Assembly: GCA_025174535.1 (NCBI GenBank)
Contig: JALBUN010000010.1
Coordinates: 744,001 to 808,000 of the forward strand
Reading direction: 5' to 3'
DNA from: Cantharellus purpuraceus
Lineage: Eukaryota; Basidiomycota; Agaricomycetes; Cantharellales; Hydnaceae
Length of the DNA: 64,000 bases
Part shown: one piece after another, positions 25,482 through 36,462 of the stretch
Position numbering within the stretch: position 1 is the stretch's first letter
Layout of the letters: the number at the start of each line of letters is the position of its first letter
Program-made: the position numbers and the translations under genes
The notes under the pieces: model-generated
What the model saw: only the letters and a program-made list of their open reading frames with translations
Told to the model about the DNA's origin: nothing
Databases searched by the model: none

Positions 25482-26695
25482 TTATGGATCTGGCGCCTGA
25501 CCAGCATTTTCGTCAGGTACGAACACGCGTTGAGTCGTCCGGAAGTAGACAAATTGGACCAATACCTAACCACGTCAGATAATCAATGACGCAGGAAAGG
25601 GACACAAACACCGGACACAAACAATGAGATCCAAGAAAATGGTCAACCCGCTACCTGCACAATAGTGATACATAAAATATGGTGTTTGATAGGTCAAGAC
25701 CCACCCGCAAGCCAGCTGGAATTCACTGCGAGGTATTTGGCCTCAGTCGACACGACAAGGATAGACGCAACATAGAGCACATTTCCAGCAATACCAAAGA
25801 CGAAGAGGACAGGGCTCAAGCCCGCACACTTTGTTACCAAGTTTTTCACTTTTCCTTTTGTGTCAGAGCCGAAATTGCAAACTGTCAACCGAATCTCACA
25901 GATTTGTGGAACACGTGACCCTACTGGGAACACGACACAATGGAATAAGCAGTGTATAAAGCCTTTTATGACGCGAGCACTCACAATACAATAGCGCACT
26001 AATCCAACCAAGCAACTGGCTCTTCCACTCCAAAACATCTACTCGTTCTCCTGACGTTGGGTCTTCCCCGCGGTCTTGATCCTCTTTTATGTTCATCCAG
26101 TAGGCTGTGGCGCCAATTGAAAGGACAAAGAACGTCCCTAAAACATACGGAACGAGATGATGCAAAAGTCTTCGGAGAAGATGGCTCTGAGCAGGAGCGC
26201 CCTTCTGTGAAGGGAGAAGGGGTGCAGATTCACTCGGCTCGGGGGGGCTGAGGTGTACCGGGTGGGTATAACGGTAGTAATATATCTGACAGAGGAGTCC
26301 TATGTCACAGAGGGAATACTGAAGGATAGTGTAAGTGGCAGCAATTCTATGCAGATGAACACAGCGCACGTATACAGCAAGCACGATGAGAGTAGGGAGC
26401 AAATGAGCCAGAATGGCACCAATAAGATTTGCCAGATCGCCAGCAAGCCATGCAATTACGAATGCGACAGAGAGTCCTTCACCAGATTTCAACTGGTAAT
26501 TCTCGATGAACTGGGGGCTATACACAATTACCCTGTAGAGGATAAGCGCAGGCGCCGCCTTATTTATCAAACTCAATTCTCTCACCAGCAGCCAATAGAC
26601 AGCCAACCGAGCTGCCAGTCCAGTCATCGTCAGATACGAACCCTAACGCAAAAGGTGCGACATACCACACTACTGAGTACTTCCTTGTCGTCCAT
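25482..26695 (-). CDS. PQ-loop vacuolar amino-acid transporter (YPQ/PQLC2-like)
   Basis: Seven-helix PQ-loop membrane protein of the lysosome/vacuole family that exports cationic amino acids. Minus-strand exons from ATG 26695: MDDKEVLSSV, then VSDDDWTGSSVGCLLAAG. The first PQ loop follows (VIVYSPQFIENYQLKSGEGLS, 26480-26545) with SVAFVIAWLAGDLANLIGA. Next come SLCDIGLLCQIYYYRY, a Pro/Ser loop, and a helix VPYVLGTFFVLSIGATAYW. The second PQ loop (LGSRVPQI, near 25905) is separated by a short intron from KTKCAGLSPVLFVFGIAGNVLY. The last two short exons give SGLTIFLDLI and VLVQFVYFRTTQR, with stop at 25482. All hallmarks (two PQ loops, KS.EGLS and KTKC.GLS) are present and the gene seems intact. 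Its start is 159 bp from the divergent prohibitin gene. Confidence 0.85.
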
Positions 26696-26854
26696 AGTTT
26701 ATGCAATATATACAGCAGGGGTTAGTGTCAAGGTAGTGAGACCACGAGCGCTATTCATCTCATCCCGCCGTTGACGCCGAAAACGTACGCGTGCTCTTTT
26801 CGTTCCTCCAGAAAAAAAAAAAAGACCATCCATCTCAACCTCTCAACCGGCTGG

Positions 26855-28320
26855 ATGAGCGGCACAGACGCTTTACGCAGGCTCGCTGCACAGTTACAAG
26901 CACAGGCCCGTGCCGGTGGTGGAAGAGGAGGTCCTGGAGGGCAAGTGCCTGGTGGCCTCTTTGCAGGCACAGGACTTCTCATCGCCCTCATTGCTGGTGG
27001 CCTGGGTATCAATGCAGCCTTGTTCAACGGTGAGAAGCGTCGTTGGGTCCAACATGAAGTGGCCACTGATGTCCAACATAGTGGATGGTGGACATCGTGC
27101 GATCAAGTACACTCGTCTAAACGGTGTTAAGCCAGACATCTACAATGAGGGTACACATTTAGCGGTATGTAGCCCTCCTTTCTTGGTTTTGTGTCCCCCC
27201 TCGTTCCTAATGCGTTATCGTTTTAATGGTATTCCTGTCCTCTTCTGGTTGGTCGGCATCTGCATAGATTCCCTGGTTAGAAACTCCCATCATATTCGAC
27301 ATTCGTGCAAAGCCCCGTAACATCGCCAGTCTCACTGGCACCAAAGGTATAGAATCTATAGGGATGTTTTTGCGTTTACAGACTAATCCCAGTTATGTTT
27401 TCAATGACTGGTAGATCTACAGATGGTAAATATCACATGTCGTGTTCTTTCGAGACCATCCGTGCAAGCGCTCCCCACAATCTACCGCGAACTCGGTCCC
27501 GACTATGATGAACGTGTTCTCCCATCCATCGTCAATGAAGTGCTCAAAAGCGTCGTTGCACAATTCAACGCCAGCCAACTCATCACTCAACGAGAAATGG
27601 CGCGTTTCATCATCCCCACAGCTGTCATGGCTACACTAATACTCTCACCCACTTACCAAGGTGTCGCGCCTCGTGCGGGAGAATTTAACAAGGCGGGCGT
27701 TGCGATTCAATCTTGTTTTGGATGATGTCTCTATCACCCATGTTGCGTTCTCCCCTGAATTCACACATGCAGTGGAAGCGAAGCAGGTGAGAAGCACCAT
27801 TTTACAAGTATCTCGATCGTGCCCTCTCATTGTTACCCACAGATTGCCCAACAAACGGCACTGAGAGCTGCGTTCCTCGTCGACCAGGCTATTCAAGAGA
27901 AACAGGTTGGTATTTTTGTGGCTTCATGCGTCAAACCTACATCAAGCCGCGCAATTGACGCTTAATACTGTTGCTGACACTGCCATTATAGTCCATCATT
28001 GTTCGTGCTCAAGGAGAGGCCCGCTCCGCAGAGCTTATTGGTGATGCGGTTCGATCGAATCAAGGTTTCTTGCAGCTTCGTCGTCTAGAAGCTGCTCGTG
28101 AGATCGCCAACCAACTTGCGCAAGGAGGGAATCGTGTAATGCTGGATTCAGCGGGATTGTTGTTGAATGGTGCGTTTGCGAATTACTTCTTGTTAAACCC
28201 TCTCTTCTTCTCCGTTTCCCGCTTCTCCTTTGTCAATGGGTTCCTTTTTCTGAGCGTTTATTGATGCCTGATTTAGTTGCCGACGATGCGAAGGATTTGT
28301 TGAATGTAAAGAAGAAGTAA
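26855..28320 (+). CDS. PHB2: Prohibitin-2
   Basis: Inner mitochondrial membrane protein forming ring complexes with PHB1 that stabilise new respiratory subunits and the m-AAA protease. Eight exons: 26855..27029, 27082..27164, 27268..27346, 27415..27599, 27661..27786, 27843..27905, 27992..28169 and 28277..28320, giving 310 residues, the usual size. The product has a Gly-rich N-terminus, one membrane anchor ([20 protein letters not shown]), then [15 protein letters not shown]. The SPFH core includes [39 protein letters not shown], and a C-terminal coiled coil [17 protein letters not shown]. The intron 27600..27660 must start with GC rather than GT to keep the conserved [13 protein letters not shown] join; no GT donor there keeps the frame. 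Confidence 0.95.
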
Positions 28321-29387
28321 ATATACAGATGTCCTGTCCGATGAGACGCATAAGGAGCCACAATGCGGTGAAGCTGAGCAGAATGGACCACGACCCATAC
28401 GTTCTTGGGATAGGCTGAACTATGCCGACGCTGAGTCGTCTCAAAGTTGGCGACAGAAGTGTTCCGTGAATCTGGTTCTCGTGGAGAGTGAACCAATTGC
28501 AACAGGCAGAGATAACTTCGCCGCATACGATAGGGTAGGTTATACCTTTGGCAAAATGCGCTTGTCCAATTCCAGTAACGTTTGATGGTCGAACCTTGGT
28601 GATTTATTGATGAACTTTCTGCGTACAGTTCAGCTGCAAGCACTCCTAAGTAATTTGAAACTGCGGTAGAGGCACACTGCTTCCTTGATGTAGTTGATAT
28701 CCCCATATTATGGCGATGGTCACAGTAAAGGTATTCATATGGTACTTACTATTATCCAAAAAGTGCGCTTCATCAGTTGCTGTCAATGGAGTATACCTTC
28801 CGCTTTGAGATCTTCAAGTTTCACAGCGGAGGTGTGTTCCTCAGAATTTCACTGACTTAGAGGCTTTAGCGTACTATTGGTGTAAGCGGTGTCGATGAGA
28901 CAGGATTCGGGATTGAAGCATCATAGATGAGTCCCGCACACACAAGTATGCACTACCATACCTTGTTTTTGTAAGAATCTACAGTGGCTTTTCATGTATG
29001 CATGTGCGGGAGTTGGTGATTCTCTTGGCTCTAAAGACATTGAGTGGTAAGTTTGTTAGTCAACACTAACAATACTTGAAGTTGATTATCTTTCCCCAAG
29101 AATGCCTCAGCCCTGAAATAATACTGCAACTGAGGTCTGCAACTGAGGTCGAGGCACCTGTTGGGAGCTGATGATCTTTTCATGTCTCATGCTACTTGAT
29201 GAGCGATTCTGCGGCTTAATAGTGTCACTACGACTTGCTAGACTATCTCAAGTGGCAGGACTGAAAAGCATGATATGCAGGTTTCTTACAACAGGTCAAT
29301 AAATATGCTAAAACATGAAGGAAAGTGTCTAAGCTGACATCATCAACGCTCCATTGTACAAATTCCAACGTCCTTTCTATTATGTGA
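28321..29387. other. Convergent intergenic region PHB2 / VPS37
   Basis: About 1.07 kb between two convergent stops, longer than two 3' UTRs need. Reading frames show no recognisable protein. A 13-bp direct repeat (tgcaactgaggtc twice) lies near 29127-29153. Confidence 0.35.
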
Positions 29388-30077
29388 TCAATCTCGCCAG
29401 TCAACCTTGTTTGCGCCCGATCCCCAAATGGCCCGCTTATGATACGTCTGTCGAAGATCCCTGAACTGCTTCACAAACTCGTCCACGTCCCTGCCACCGT
29501 TCGCGTTTCCTTCTGGTGGTGACGACTTGACAAAAGCAGAAGCCACCGACTCCGACAAGTCATCTTGCGCTGTCGTGGCATGTCTGAGTCTCATAAGAAG
29601 GAATGATGACGAGAAACGCTTTAAAGTTCCATCAGCTTTTGAAGAGTCAGCAAGAGATGTTGGAGATGACATACTTGATAGATCTCTCTCTGTTCTCTTT
29701 CCAGTTCTTTCCATCGTGCTTCCAGCGCTTTAGCTTCGTCAAAAGCCTGCTTCGTCTCGTTCCTTAGTGCATATAGGTTATCCTGAAGCGCAAGGTTGTT
29801 CTCTGAAGATCTGGAACCAGCTCTGGGGGAAAAATAGTGGAGAGTAACTCACTGGCAATTCTTTCGTTGGCCATCCCTAGTTCAGATTGGGCTTGGATCA
29901 TAGCTTTGACTCGGGGAAGGGAATGAAATATGGCTTGGAAATATAACTGGTCCGTAAGTAAGTCTTCGATATCTTCCTTCCTGAATAAACTGAATATGTG
30001 CCGACTACCAAATGAACGTAAAGGGCTTACGAGAGGCCATGTAGTTCTGGGTATTCTGTCATGAGCTGCGATGCCAT
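29388..30077 (-). CDS. VPS37: ESCRT-I subunit VPS37 (Mod(r) domain)
   Basis: Subunit of ESCRT-I, which sorts ubiquitinated cargo into multivesicular bodies. Exons read from ATG 30077: MASQLMTEYPELHGL, then EDLLTDQLYFQAIFHSLPRV with a hydrophobic FHSLP motif typical of VPS37. Next is MIQAQSELGMANERIA, then a long charged coiled coil (ENNLALQDNLYALRNETKQA, AFDEAKALEARWKELEREQR; 29700-29830). The last exon reads FSSSFLLMRLRHATTAQDDL and ends EFVKQFRDLRQTYHKRAIWG plus a short tail, stop at 29388. The FRxxRxxYHKRAxW tail is the Mod(r) end seen in the family. Length is near that of fungal VPS37. The neighbour RRP40 starts only 44 bp away in the opposite direction. Confidence 0.83.
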
Positions 30078-30121
30078 GACGGTGGCGCGCTCGTTGAGAG
30101 GATTACATAATTGCGCGTACC
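30078..30121. promoter_or_regulatory. 44-bp divergent spacer VPS37 / RRP40
   Basis: The two start codons are 44 bp apart, so 5' leaders probably overlap each other or reach into the opposite gene. The minus strand contains one ATG immediately followed by TAA just upstream of the VPS37 start, a minimal upstream reading frame if transcribed. The promoter role is inferred. Confidence 0.4.
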
Positions 30122-31007
30122 ATGTCTAGTCTTGTGCTACCAGGCGATGTGGTCCCAAATGTATCCAAGTCATCCCTCAAGTTAGGACCCGGGCTGCTGC
30201 AATTACCGTCAACTTCTTCGTCTAGAAATATTGTTTCTACGCGTGCTGGACTGTTGAATCAGACTACTAATGGCACCAGTTTCTGGGTAGAAACCCACTC
30301 ATGGCGGGTGCGTTTTGGTTTGGGATGGCGTGTCGTATCGCCATATTCACTTCCGTTGTTCTGTCAGTATGTGCCTGCGGCGCAGGAGGCGGTCATAGGA
30401 GTCGTGACGGCTCGAGCAGGTGGGGGCGAAGCATACCGTGTTGATATTGGCTCTGCCCATCCCGCGCAGCTGGATGGATTGGCCTTTGAAGGTGCCACCA
30501 AACGAAACCGACCTAATTTGAAGGTTGGTAGCTTATGTTATTATGACGGTGAGGATACGGTTGACTTTAAGCCGATGCGTAGGTTGGATCGTTGGTATAC
30601 GCTCGGGTATCTCTAGCCCATAAAGACATGGAGCCTGAACTCGAGTGCTTTGATGCGCAGAGTCGAAAATCCGAAGGCTTCGGAGAACTCAAGGGAGGAT
30701 TTATGGTCAAATGCAGTTTAGGCATGTGTAGATTGTACGCGTTTAGAATCCTCTTTCGTGATCTTACAATGTCATGGTCAATCTCTCTGCTCACAGATTG
30801 CTCGACACTCGACATTTTCTACTCCCTCTCCTCGGCTCGCATTTTCCGTTGGAAGTCGCTGTTGGGACGAACGGACGCGTTTGGATACAAGCTGCAGAGG
30901 TTAAGCAGATTATTGCCGTCGCTCGATGTATTGAAGTTGCGGACCTTGACGGAGGGGCGATGGACGAGAATCAGATCAGGGCGTTCTTGCAAGTGGTCGA
31001 CATTTAA
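30122..31007 (+). CDS. RRP40: Exosome complex subunit Rrp40 (EXOSC3)
   Basis: RNA-binding cap subunit of the nuclear and cytoplasmic exosome. Exon 1 (30122..30286) encodes the N-terminal domain with VLPGDVVP, LKLGPGLLQ and STRAGLLNQT, ending at SFW. Exon 2 starts at 30368 (YVPAAQEAVIGVVTARAGG). It carries the S1 domain with YRVDIGSAHPAQLDGLAFEG and ATKRNRPNLKVG. Exon 3 (VGSLVYARVSLAHKDMEPEL) and exon 4 follow. Exon 4 holds the KH domain with NGRVWIQAAEVKQIIAVARC and the C-terminal helix ENQIRAFLQVV. Joining at 30734-30797 restores CRLLLDTRHF. The domain order (N-term, S1, KH) and size match the family. Convergent with EAF6, with 159 bp between stops. Confidence 0.93.
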
Positions 31008-31166
31008 TCAGGCTAGGGCGTACATCATACTGACGATCATATGCCAATCGGAGAATGTTTTGCATCTGACTGTGGACAGCGAGAAACATGCTATGTATAG
31101 TGTTACACAATTAAAAATACTACCATGTGCCCGTAATCAAAATATAAGTGTTATCCATACTTACAA

Positions 31167-31821
31167 TCACTCGTCATCCATCAATTTTGACTTTTTCCTC
31201 CGGCTACCACCACCCGCATAGTCATTCTCGTCGCCGCTGACCGTCGCTCTACTCTCCTTCCGTGCACGCTTCTGTCGTTGATACAACCGATCTCTCTCCT
31301 TCTTCTGCAACACTGCTGATTGCAGCTCTTGCTGTCGAGTGGCAGGTGGTAGCATGACTGTTTGCAACGCGGGTGCGGTGTATTTGCCGACCGGTTCTGA
31401 CGCAGTGTCCGACTCCTCCGCTTGCATTTCCAATGACTGCGACGTACAGTACATTAGATAACAATTTAATTACAGACAAACTACTCACCTTTGCATAGGT
31501 CGAGCTGCTATTCGAGAACATGCGGTCGCCATCGCTCACGTCTGCCTTCCGCTTACTGACACCTTGGTTCTTCAAATAGGCATCAAATCCCTGGATGATA
31601 TTCCCCCCACCATTGCCCGCGGTCTCGGTGAGATATGTCGCCTCAAAGTTGTAGATTTGAACTTCGCAGGAAATGAGCTGCTTGTCAATGGCTCGTTTAC
31701 GCGCCAACGCATCAATGAGCTCTTGCTTGGCTTTTGCGTATGCCTCGCGAGCCTGTGCAGGCGACTCTGCTGCTCCTTGGCCAGCCACCTTTTGTGGAGG
31801 CTCAGGCTGGTTAGCGTCCAT
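31167..31821 (-). CDS. EAF6: NuA4 histone acetyltransferase subunit Eaf6
   Basis: Small coiled-coil subunit of NuA4 (and NuA3-type) histone acetyltransferase complexes. Two exons, 31821..31489 and 31436..31167, give 200 residues. The conserved helix-turn region reads ARKRAIDKQLISCEVQIYNF, then EATYLTETAGNGGGNIIQGF and DAYLKN, the signature of Eaf6 proteins. The C-terminus is a basic, polar region with KRARKE and SRRKKSKL, probably a nuclear localisation signal, ending MDDE. The start at 31821 is the first ATG and leaves a short PEPPQK-type N-terminus as in homologues. Confidence 0.92.
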
Positions 31822-32218
31822 ATAAGAAGCTGAGTTTAAATAGTTATAGTTGTTACCACTTGGAGTGTCGCAAGTGGCACGAACATTGATGTGAATATTG
31901 GATGTCTCAGTTTGTGTGAGGTGCTTATTCTGTGATTGAGTTATAATTCAGACAGGCAGAAAGTGCCAAATGGTCGCAGCGTCCTCATGACCGTCAACCT
32001 TTACGACATCAGACTGTGGGATGTTCCTTTCACTCTAATGCTGTGATCGCTGTTTTCTCGAAATGGCATATTTCATGCGAGACAAGTGCGTTATATGGCT
32101 ACACTGTGTCTGTCTTGTGCTTGGGGGATCATGAGGTGGATCACTCCTTGCTTAGGTAATAAACTATAGAACAATCATATATTAGCACCAGAGCTCAAAA
32201 TTGCGCTGGCACCACATT
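31822..32218. other. Intergenic region upstream of EAF6 and the small gene
   Basis: 397 bp between two divergent starts (EAF6 and the small gene at 32219). No reading frame of note. Presumed promoters. Confidence 0.3.
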
Positions 32219-32746
32219 ATGCCTGCGAGGGATCATTCGTACGTTAGCGCATACGCTCTAGTTGGAGATTAAACAGCTATCGGACATTTCTTTTTTCAAG
32301 TATTATTCTTTTACTAAAAGCCCTCGTCTTAAACCCCAAAGCTCAGTCTCGGACCTCTGGGCCCGGCTTGGGAATAGCGCAGCGGATCATCTTACAGATA
32401 AAAACAGGAGAGTAAGTAAATGTAAATGTTCTTGGATAGTTTTTTTTTCTTACATGCAGGTTACTCACGGGGAGTCGCCGTCCTTTCACCTTTCTTCATA
32501 TCTAGCCGTCGATAGAAAAGACATGGAGAAGACTCCCCTGTAGTTTCCTTCCGCATACCTACGTCTCTATCTGAATAGCAAATGCAAAAGACAGAAGAAA
32601 ACACCGGAGAAGAAAAAATTCATTGACTTGCTGAGCAACGAAGAAAGCCGCCTCTTCAGCAATAGCGCGACACCGCTTCTTACAGCGTGAGTAAATGAGA
32701 ATACCCGGTAGAACCCTAAAAAATCAGGACCGAGCCTGAGGCCTGA
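32219..32746 (+). CDS. Unrecognised small basic protein, five exons (98 residues)
   Basis: Not a known family to me. Built by hand from splice sites: 32219..32238, 32342..32411, 32460..32539, 32579..32686 and 32728..32746. All joins keep one open frame, and the total is 297 nt including stop. The start reads MPARDHSSVSDLWARLGN and the middle ADHLTDKNRR. A strongly basic run CKRQKKTPEKKK precedes FIDLLSNEESRLFSNSATP, and the end is TATEPEA. Donors are GTACGT, GTAAGT, GTAGTT and GTGAGT; every acceptor ends AG, the second after a pyrimidine tract and TGCAG. Introns 3 and 4 are only 39 and 41 nt, shorter than most here, and are the weak points. The basic run could be a nuclear signal. No reading frame over 60 codons covers this gene without splicing. 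Confidence 0.42.
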
Positions 32747-33504
32747 CGCGCGACGAAGGCCGCAAGCACGCTCTGCCGTTTGGAGCCGTTGATCGGGAGC
32801 CAGCAGGATTTATTAGCCGTACTCCACACCGACTCGCCCGAATGCGTTGGGAGATTTGCATACTAAACGCTGATTAATGAATCGTTGCAATGTATCACTC
32901 TCTAGCTGGGCTGCAATCATAGTCACGAGATGGAGGATACGCCGGGACGCTGGGTGTCTTGGCTCTTAGCCGTTCTACCACACGAGGATTGAACCTTTCA
33001 TCGAGAGATGGCGGGGAATGGCTTTCGACGGGCTGATCCAGAAGTTAGTGGAGCCGCTGGCGTAACTGGTGATGCAGAGGGCGGATCGGGCGCTTGTGGA
33101 AGCCAAGAGTGTTACAGGGATATCACCTGTCATGGTCGTCAGAGGCCAGCTGGCATAATTGTGTAGCAGCGGGTGGGTGTGTGGTGAGGACCGAGGCACT
33201 GCCTGAGATGGCATTTGTTGCCATATAGTGCCCCCGTCAGGTGCAACTACACAGGATCCAGTATTTGGGAAGAGGTGTCGGATGAATATGGCCACTCAGA
33301 TGAGTTGTGGAGGTAGGCAGACTTGGCTATTTGTGGCGGGAGCACATGTGTTTGGTTGGGAATCCAAGAGCATAGCGAGCTTGGCGCCAGTTGCGAGGAA
33401 TTCCCGGGGCAACAGCCCAGCAACTTGGCGTGCCGGGTTGCTCGGTCGCTCGACATGGACGACAGTATTGCTTTTCTTCCTCAGGCTACCATCACCTCCT
33501 GACC
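32747..33504. other. Intergenic region upstream of the P450 gene
   Basis: About 760 bp with no recognisable gene. It contains a GC-rich stretch (32745-32830) and a segment near 32970-33000 that at first resembles a tRNA T-arm but does not fold as one. Presumably the P450 promoter. Confidence 0.3.
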
Positions 33505-36462
33505 ATGCCCCACGCCCTCGCATGTCTTGCTTATCTTCTCTTCGCACTCTTTTCCCTCGTCATCTCATATGCCGTCTCCGGCCTGGCAAAGCTCCTCGTT
33601 ACCCAGTATTTTTCCCATCTAGGAGAGCTTAATTGTCCACCAGTCCCCAGCTTCTTTTGGGGACATCTCCAGCTTTTGCACGATGCAGAAAACACCAATC
33701 TCTACATGAAATGGAGGGAGCAGATGGGCAACATATTCACATATAGAGGCTTCATCGGGGTATGTGCTGCACTTTGTACCGGCGCAAATGCTAATCAGGC
33801 AGTGTCTAGGGTCGCCGTCTCGTCACAATGGACACCCGTGCCATTACACATATACTTTCCCAACCACACGAATACCCAAAACCAAGCTTTGTGCGAGACA
33901 CACTAGCAAGCATGTCGGGAGAACATGGTTTGTTGGTAGTTGAAGGTGCATCTCTCATGTTTGCACTGGTATCTCCCTGAGTGTGCCGACTCACAGTGAC
34001 TCTTTCACTAGGCGACGTTCATAAAAGACAGGTATGAAACACCAAGGTTCTAGGGCTCATGGTTCTGACGCTTGTGGTTAATGAAAAAAGCGCAAAATTC
34101 TTGTGCGTCACCCTTGTCTCCCTGCGATTCACCCAATATCATGCCTTTTGCATCACAGAGCCCATCTTTTACTGCACCACAAGTGCGGGAGCTCACACCC
34201 ATCTTCTACGACAAAGCAATCAAGGTCAGTGATTCACGTTCCGATCTCCCGCTAGAAAAATCTAAATTCAGTCTGACTATGCTGCGTCACCGAATTGCCC
34301 GCAATATCGACCCCCTGATTTTCGAATCTGCTTCCGCGGCGTTGTGGTATCGGATCGCCGTTCATGTACAGCTCAGGGACATTTGGCTTGAACACATTGA
34401 ATCCGCACCTAGTCAGAAGACGCTAACGGTTTCCCGGTCAACAGCGTACAACCCCAAGCCGACACACAAGACCCTTCTTGCGCCGGCGACGCCGACTCTT
34501 CCCCTCACACCACCCCCGCGGTCAGGTTCTCCGCCTTCCACTCTTCGCTCACGAAGCAGGCAAAAGGCGTTTTCTGAACCATTAGAGGGCTCCGCTTCAG
34601 CACGAAAGCAACAACTCCTTCGGTGCCAATCCATCAACGATGATAGTCTACGTCATTCTGACGAACCATTCCCGACTGCAAGCGAAGATGCCTCTACAAC
34701 TGATCTGGAATCATTTGCCAACGTTCCACGAGCGCGCATCGATGTTTTGAACTGGCTTGGACGCGCAACACTTGACGTGATCGGCCTCGCTGGCTTCGGA
34801 TACACTTTTGACTCCCTCGTAGATGATCAGAACGTGCTCGCGACCGCGTTTGCCGAGATATTTTCTGCTGCACGAAAACTTCGGTTTATGACCGTGCTCC
34901 AAGCGTGGTTCCCAATATTACATCACTTCGTGAGTACTTTTGTAGATTTCAGCTTTGTATCCTTCCCTCTCGGGCTGGAGGAGATGTCCGTTTCTATCGT
35001 CATATGGATGCACGGCTGATATTGCCGCAGCGTGCTAATCGGAATGTTACGGATCGATCGCTTCGGACGATGCACCGAATCGGTATGGACCTCATACACA
35101 CCGCTCAGGAGCGCCTCGCGTGCTCGGGGGAGGCGCTCAGCGAGTTCGACTTTCGAGATCGTGATAAGAAGGCACAGATAAGTAGTGAAGACGTTCAAGA
35201 AGATGAAGAGCAAGGGAGTGTGCCGATGGGGTATGGGCCACAGCATGAGAAGACATTGAAGGGACGTGATTTATTGAGCTTGTTGAGTACGTGTTGCTGG
35301 CATATCTCTGGTTTAGCACAGCTCATTCGCTATGATTCTCCAACAGTCAAATCGAACATGGCGACAAGAGATAAGGATCGCATGTCACAGAGCGAAATAC
35401 TCTCCCAGATCTCGACGTTCATGGCTGCAGGGCACGAGACGACTTCGTGAGCTATTCCTGTGGTACCAAATTTCGGCTCAGCTTCTTAGTTGTCAATATT
35501 GTGCTTTGCAGGTCGGCCCTCACGTGGACGTTGTATGCACTTTCACAAAATCCTGACTGTCAATTGCGGTTACGCGCTGAAATCACTGCGGTGGCTTCGC
35601 CAACGCCCTCCCCCGAGACGTTGAATGAATTACAGTATCTTGATATGGTTGTTCGCGAGAGCCTCAGGTTGTACTCTCCCGTTTCGCAAACGATGCGTGT
35701 AGCGACTAGGGATGATATTGTTCCTGTTGCTGTGCCATATCGGGATGCAAAAGGAAGAACAAGAAAGGACATAACGTGAGTCGAATCATCGTCTTGTTTA
35801 CTTATGCTGTGTTTATGTTGACAACTTGTTTCCATGCATATAGTATCAAGAAGGGAGATATTATCAGTATTCCTATTCAGGCGATGAACAAGTGCGAGAG
35901 TGTCTTTGGGAAGAATGCTGAAAAGTTTACGTGCGTGTAGTTTTGACCTGCGTATTACCTTAATGGTGCTTCCGAGACTCACTGCGGTTGTGTTGGACAT
36001 GCAGCCCAGAGCGGTGGGAGCATCCGCCAGACGCGAATGCTATGCCGGCATTGTATTCAAGTATACTTACATTTTTGTATGGAGGGCGCGCATGTATTGG
36101 ATACAGGTTTGCGTTGCTCGAGTGCGTGTCGTGTTTGCGCTTGATATTGAGGGTTTCACGCTAACGGGTCTCATTGGTACATTATCTTTCCAGGATGAAG
36201 GTGTTTCTTTTCGTGTTAATACGGAGTATATGCTACGAGACGTGCCCGGATATAGTTATTGAGAAGCGTCTAAAGTGAGTTCTTCGCCGACTGCGCCATT
36301 GTCGCGATTCTAAGTCATTGCTTAAGCGTGGTTACGCGACCGCTTGTCAAGTCCGAACCAGAGCGGGGGAACCAGATGCCGTTGCTGTTGTCTCGTGCCC
36401 GTGTGGCTTCACCCTCGCCAACACTTCCGCCGCTACGTGCACCGTCGTCATCACAGCAATGA
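33505..36462 (+). CDS. Cytochrome P450 monooxygenase
   Basis: Heme-thiolate monooxygenase of a basidiomycete family, anchored to the ER by an N-terminal helix (LACLAYLLFALFSLVISYAV). Segments in order: PPVPSFFWGHLQLL, GNIFTYRGFIG, GDVHKRQ across two introns, and SPSFTAPQVRELTPIFYDKA. Next are the I-helix FMAAGHETTSSALTWTLYAL (35420-35535), the K-helix ESLRLYSP, the PERW motif (36006), and the heme loop FLYGGRACIG (36080-36110), which carries the cysteine ligand. It ends with a VVTRPLVKSEPERG-type strand and a short tail. An apparent frame jump near 34100 is resolved by an intron between ..RKIL and SPSF. Unusual: about 108 in-frame codons rich in Ser, Pro, Thr and Arg (34402-34725) lie between the helix C/D regions. 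Substrate and CYP family number not assigned. Confidence 0.9.

Noticed and set aside
28321..29387. Search for a gene between PHB2 and VPS37
   Set aside because: Frames such as 28233..28706 minus have no family, no splice support and overlap the PHB2 3' end.
32960..33000. tRNA-like T-arm text (minus strand ggttcaatcctcgtg)
   Set aside because: No matching stem pairs and no acceptor, D or anticodon arms at the right distance. Similar T-arm-like strings at 51.1, 57.7 and 60.1 kb fail for the same reason.
34079..34200. Apparent frameshift or truncation in the P450
   Set aside because: Splicing CGCAAAATTCTT to AGCCCATC restores the family sequence (..RKIL then SPSFTAPQVREL), so the gene is intact.
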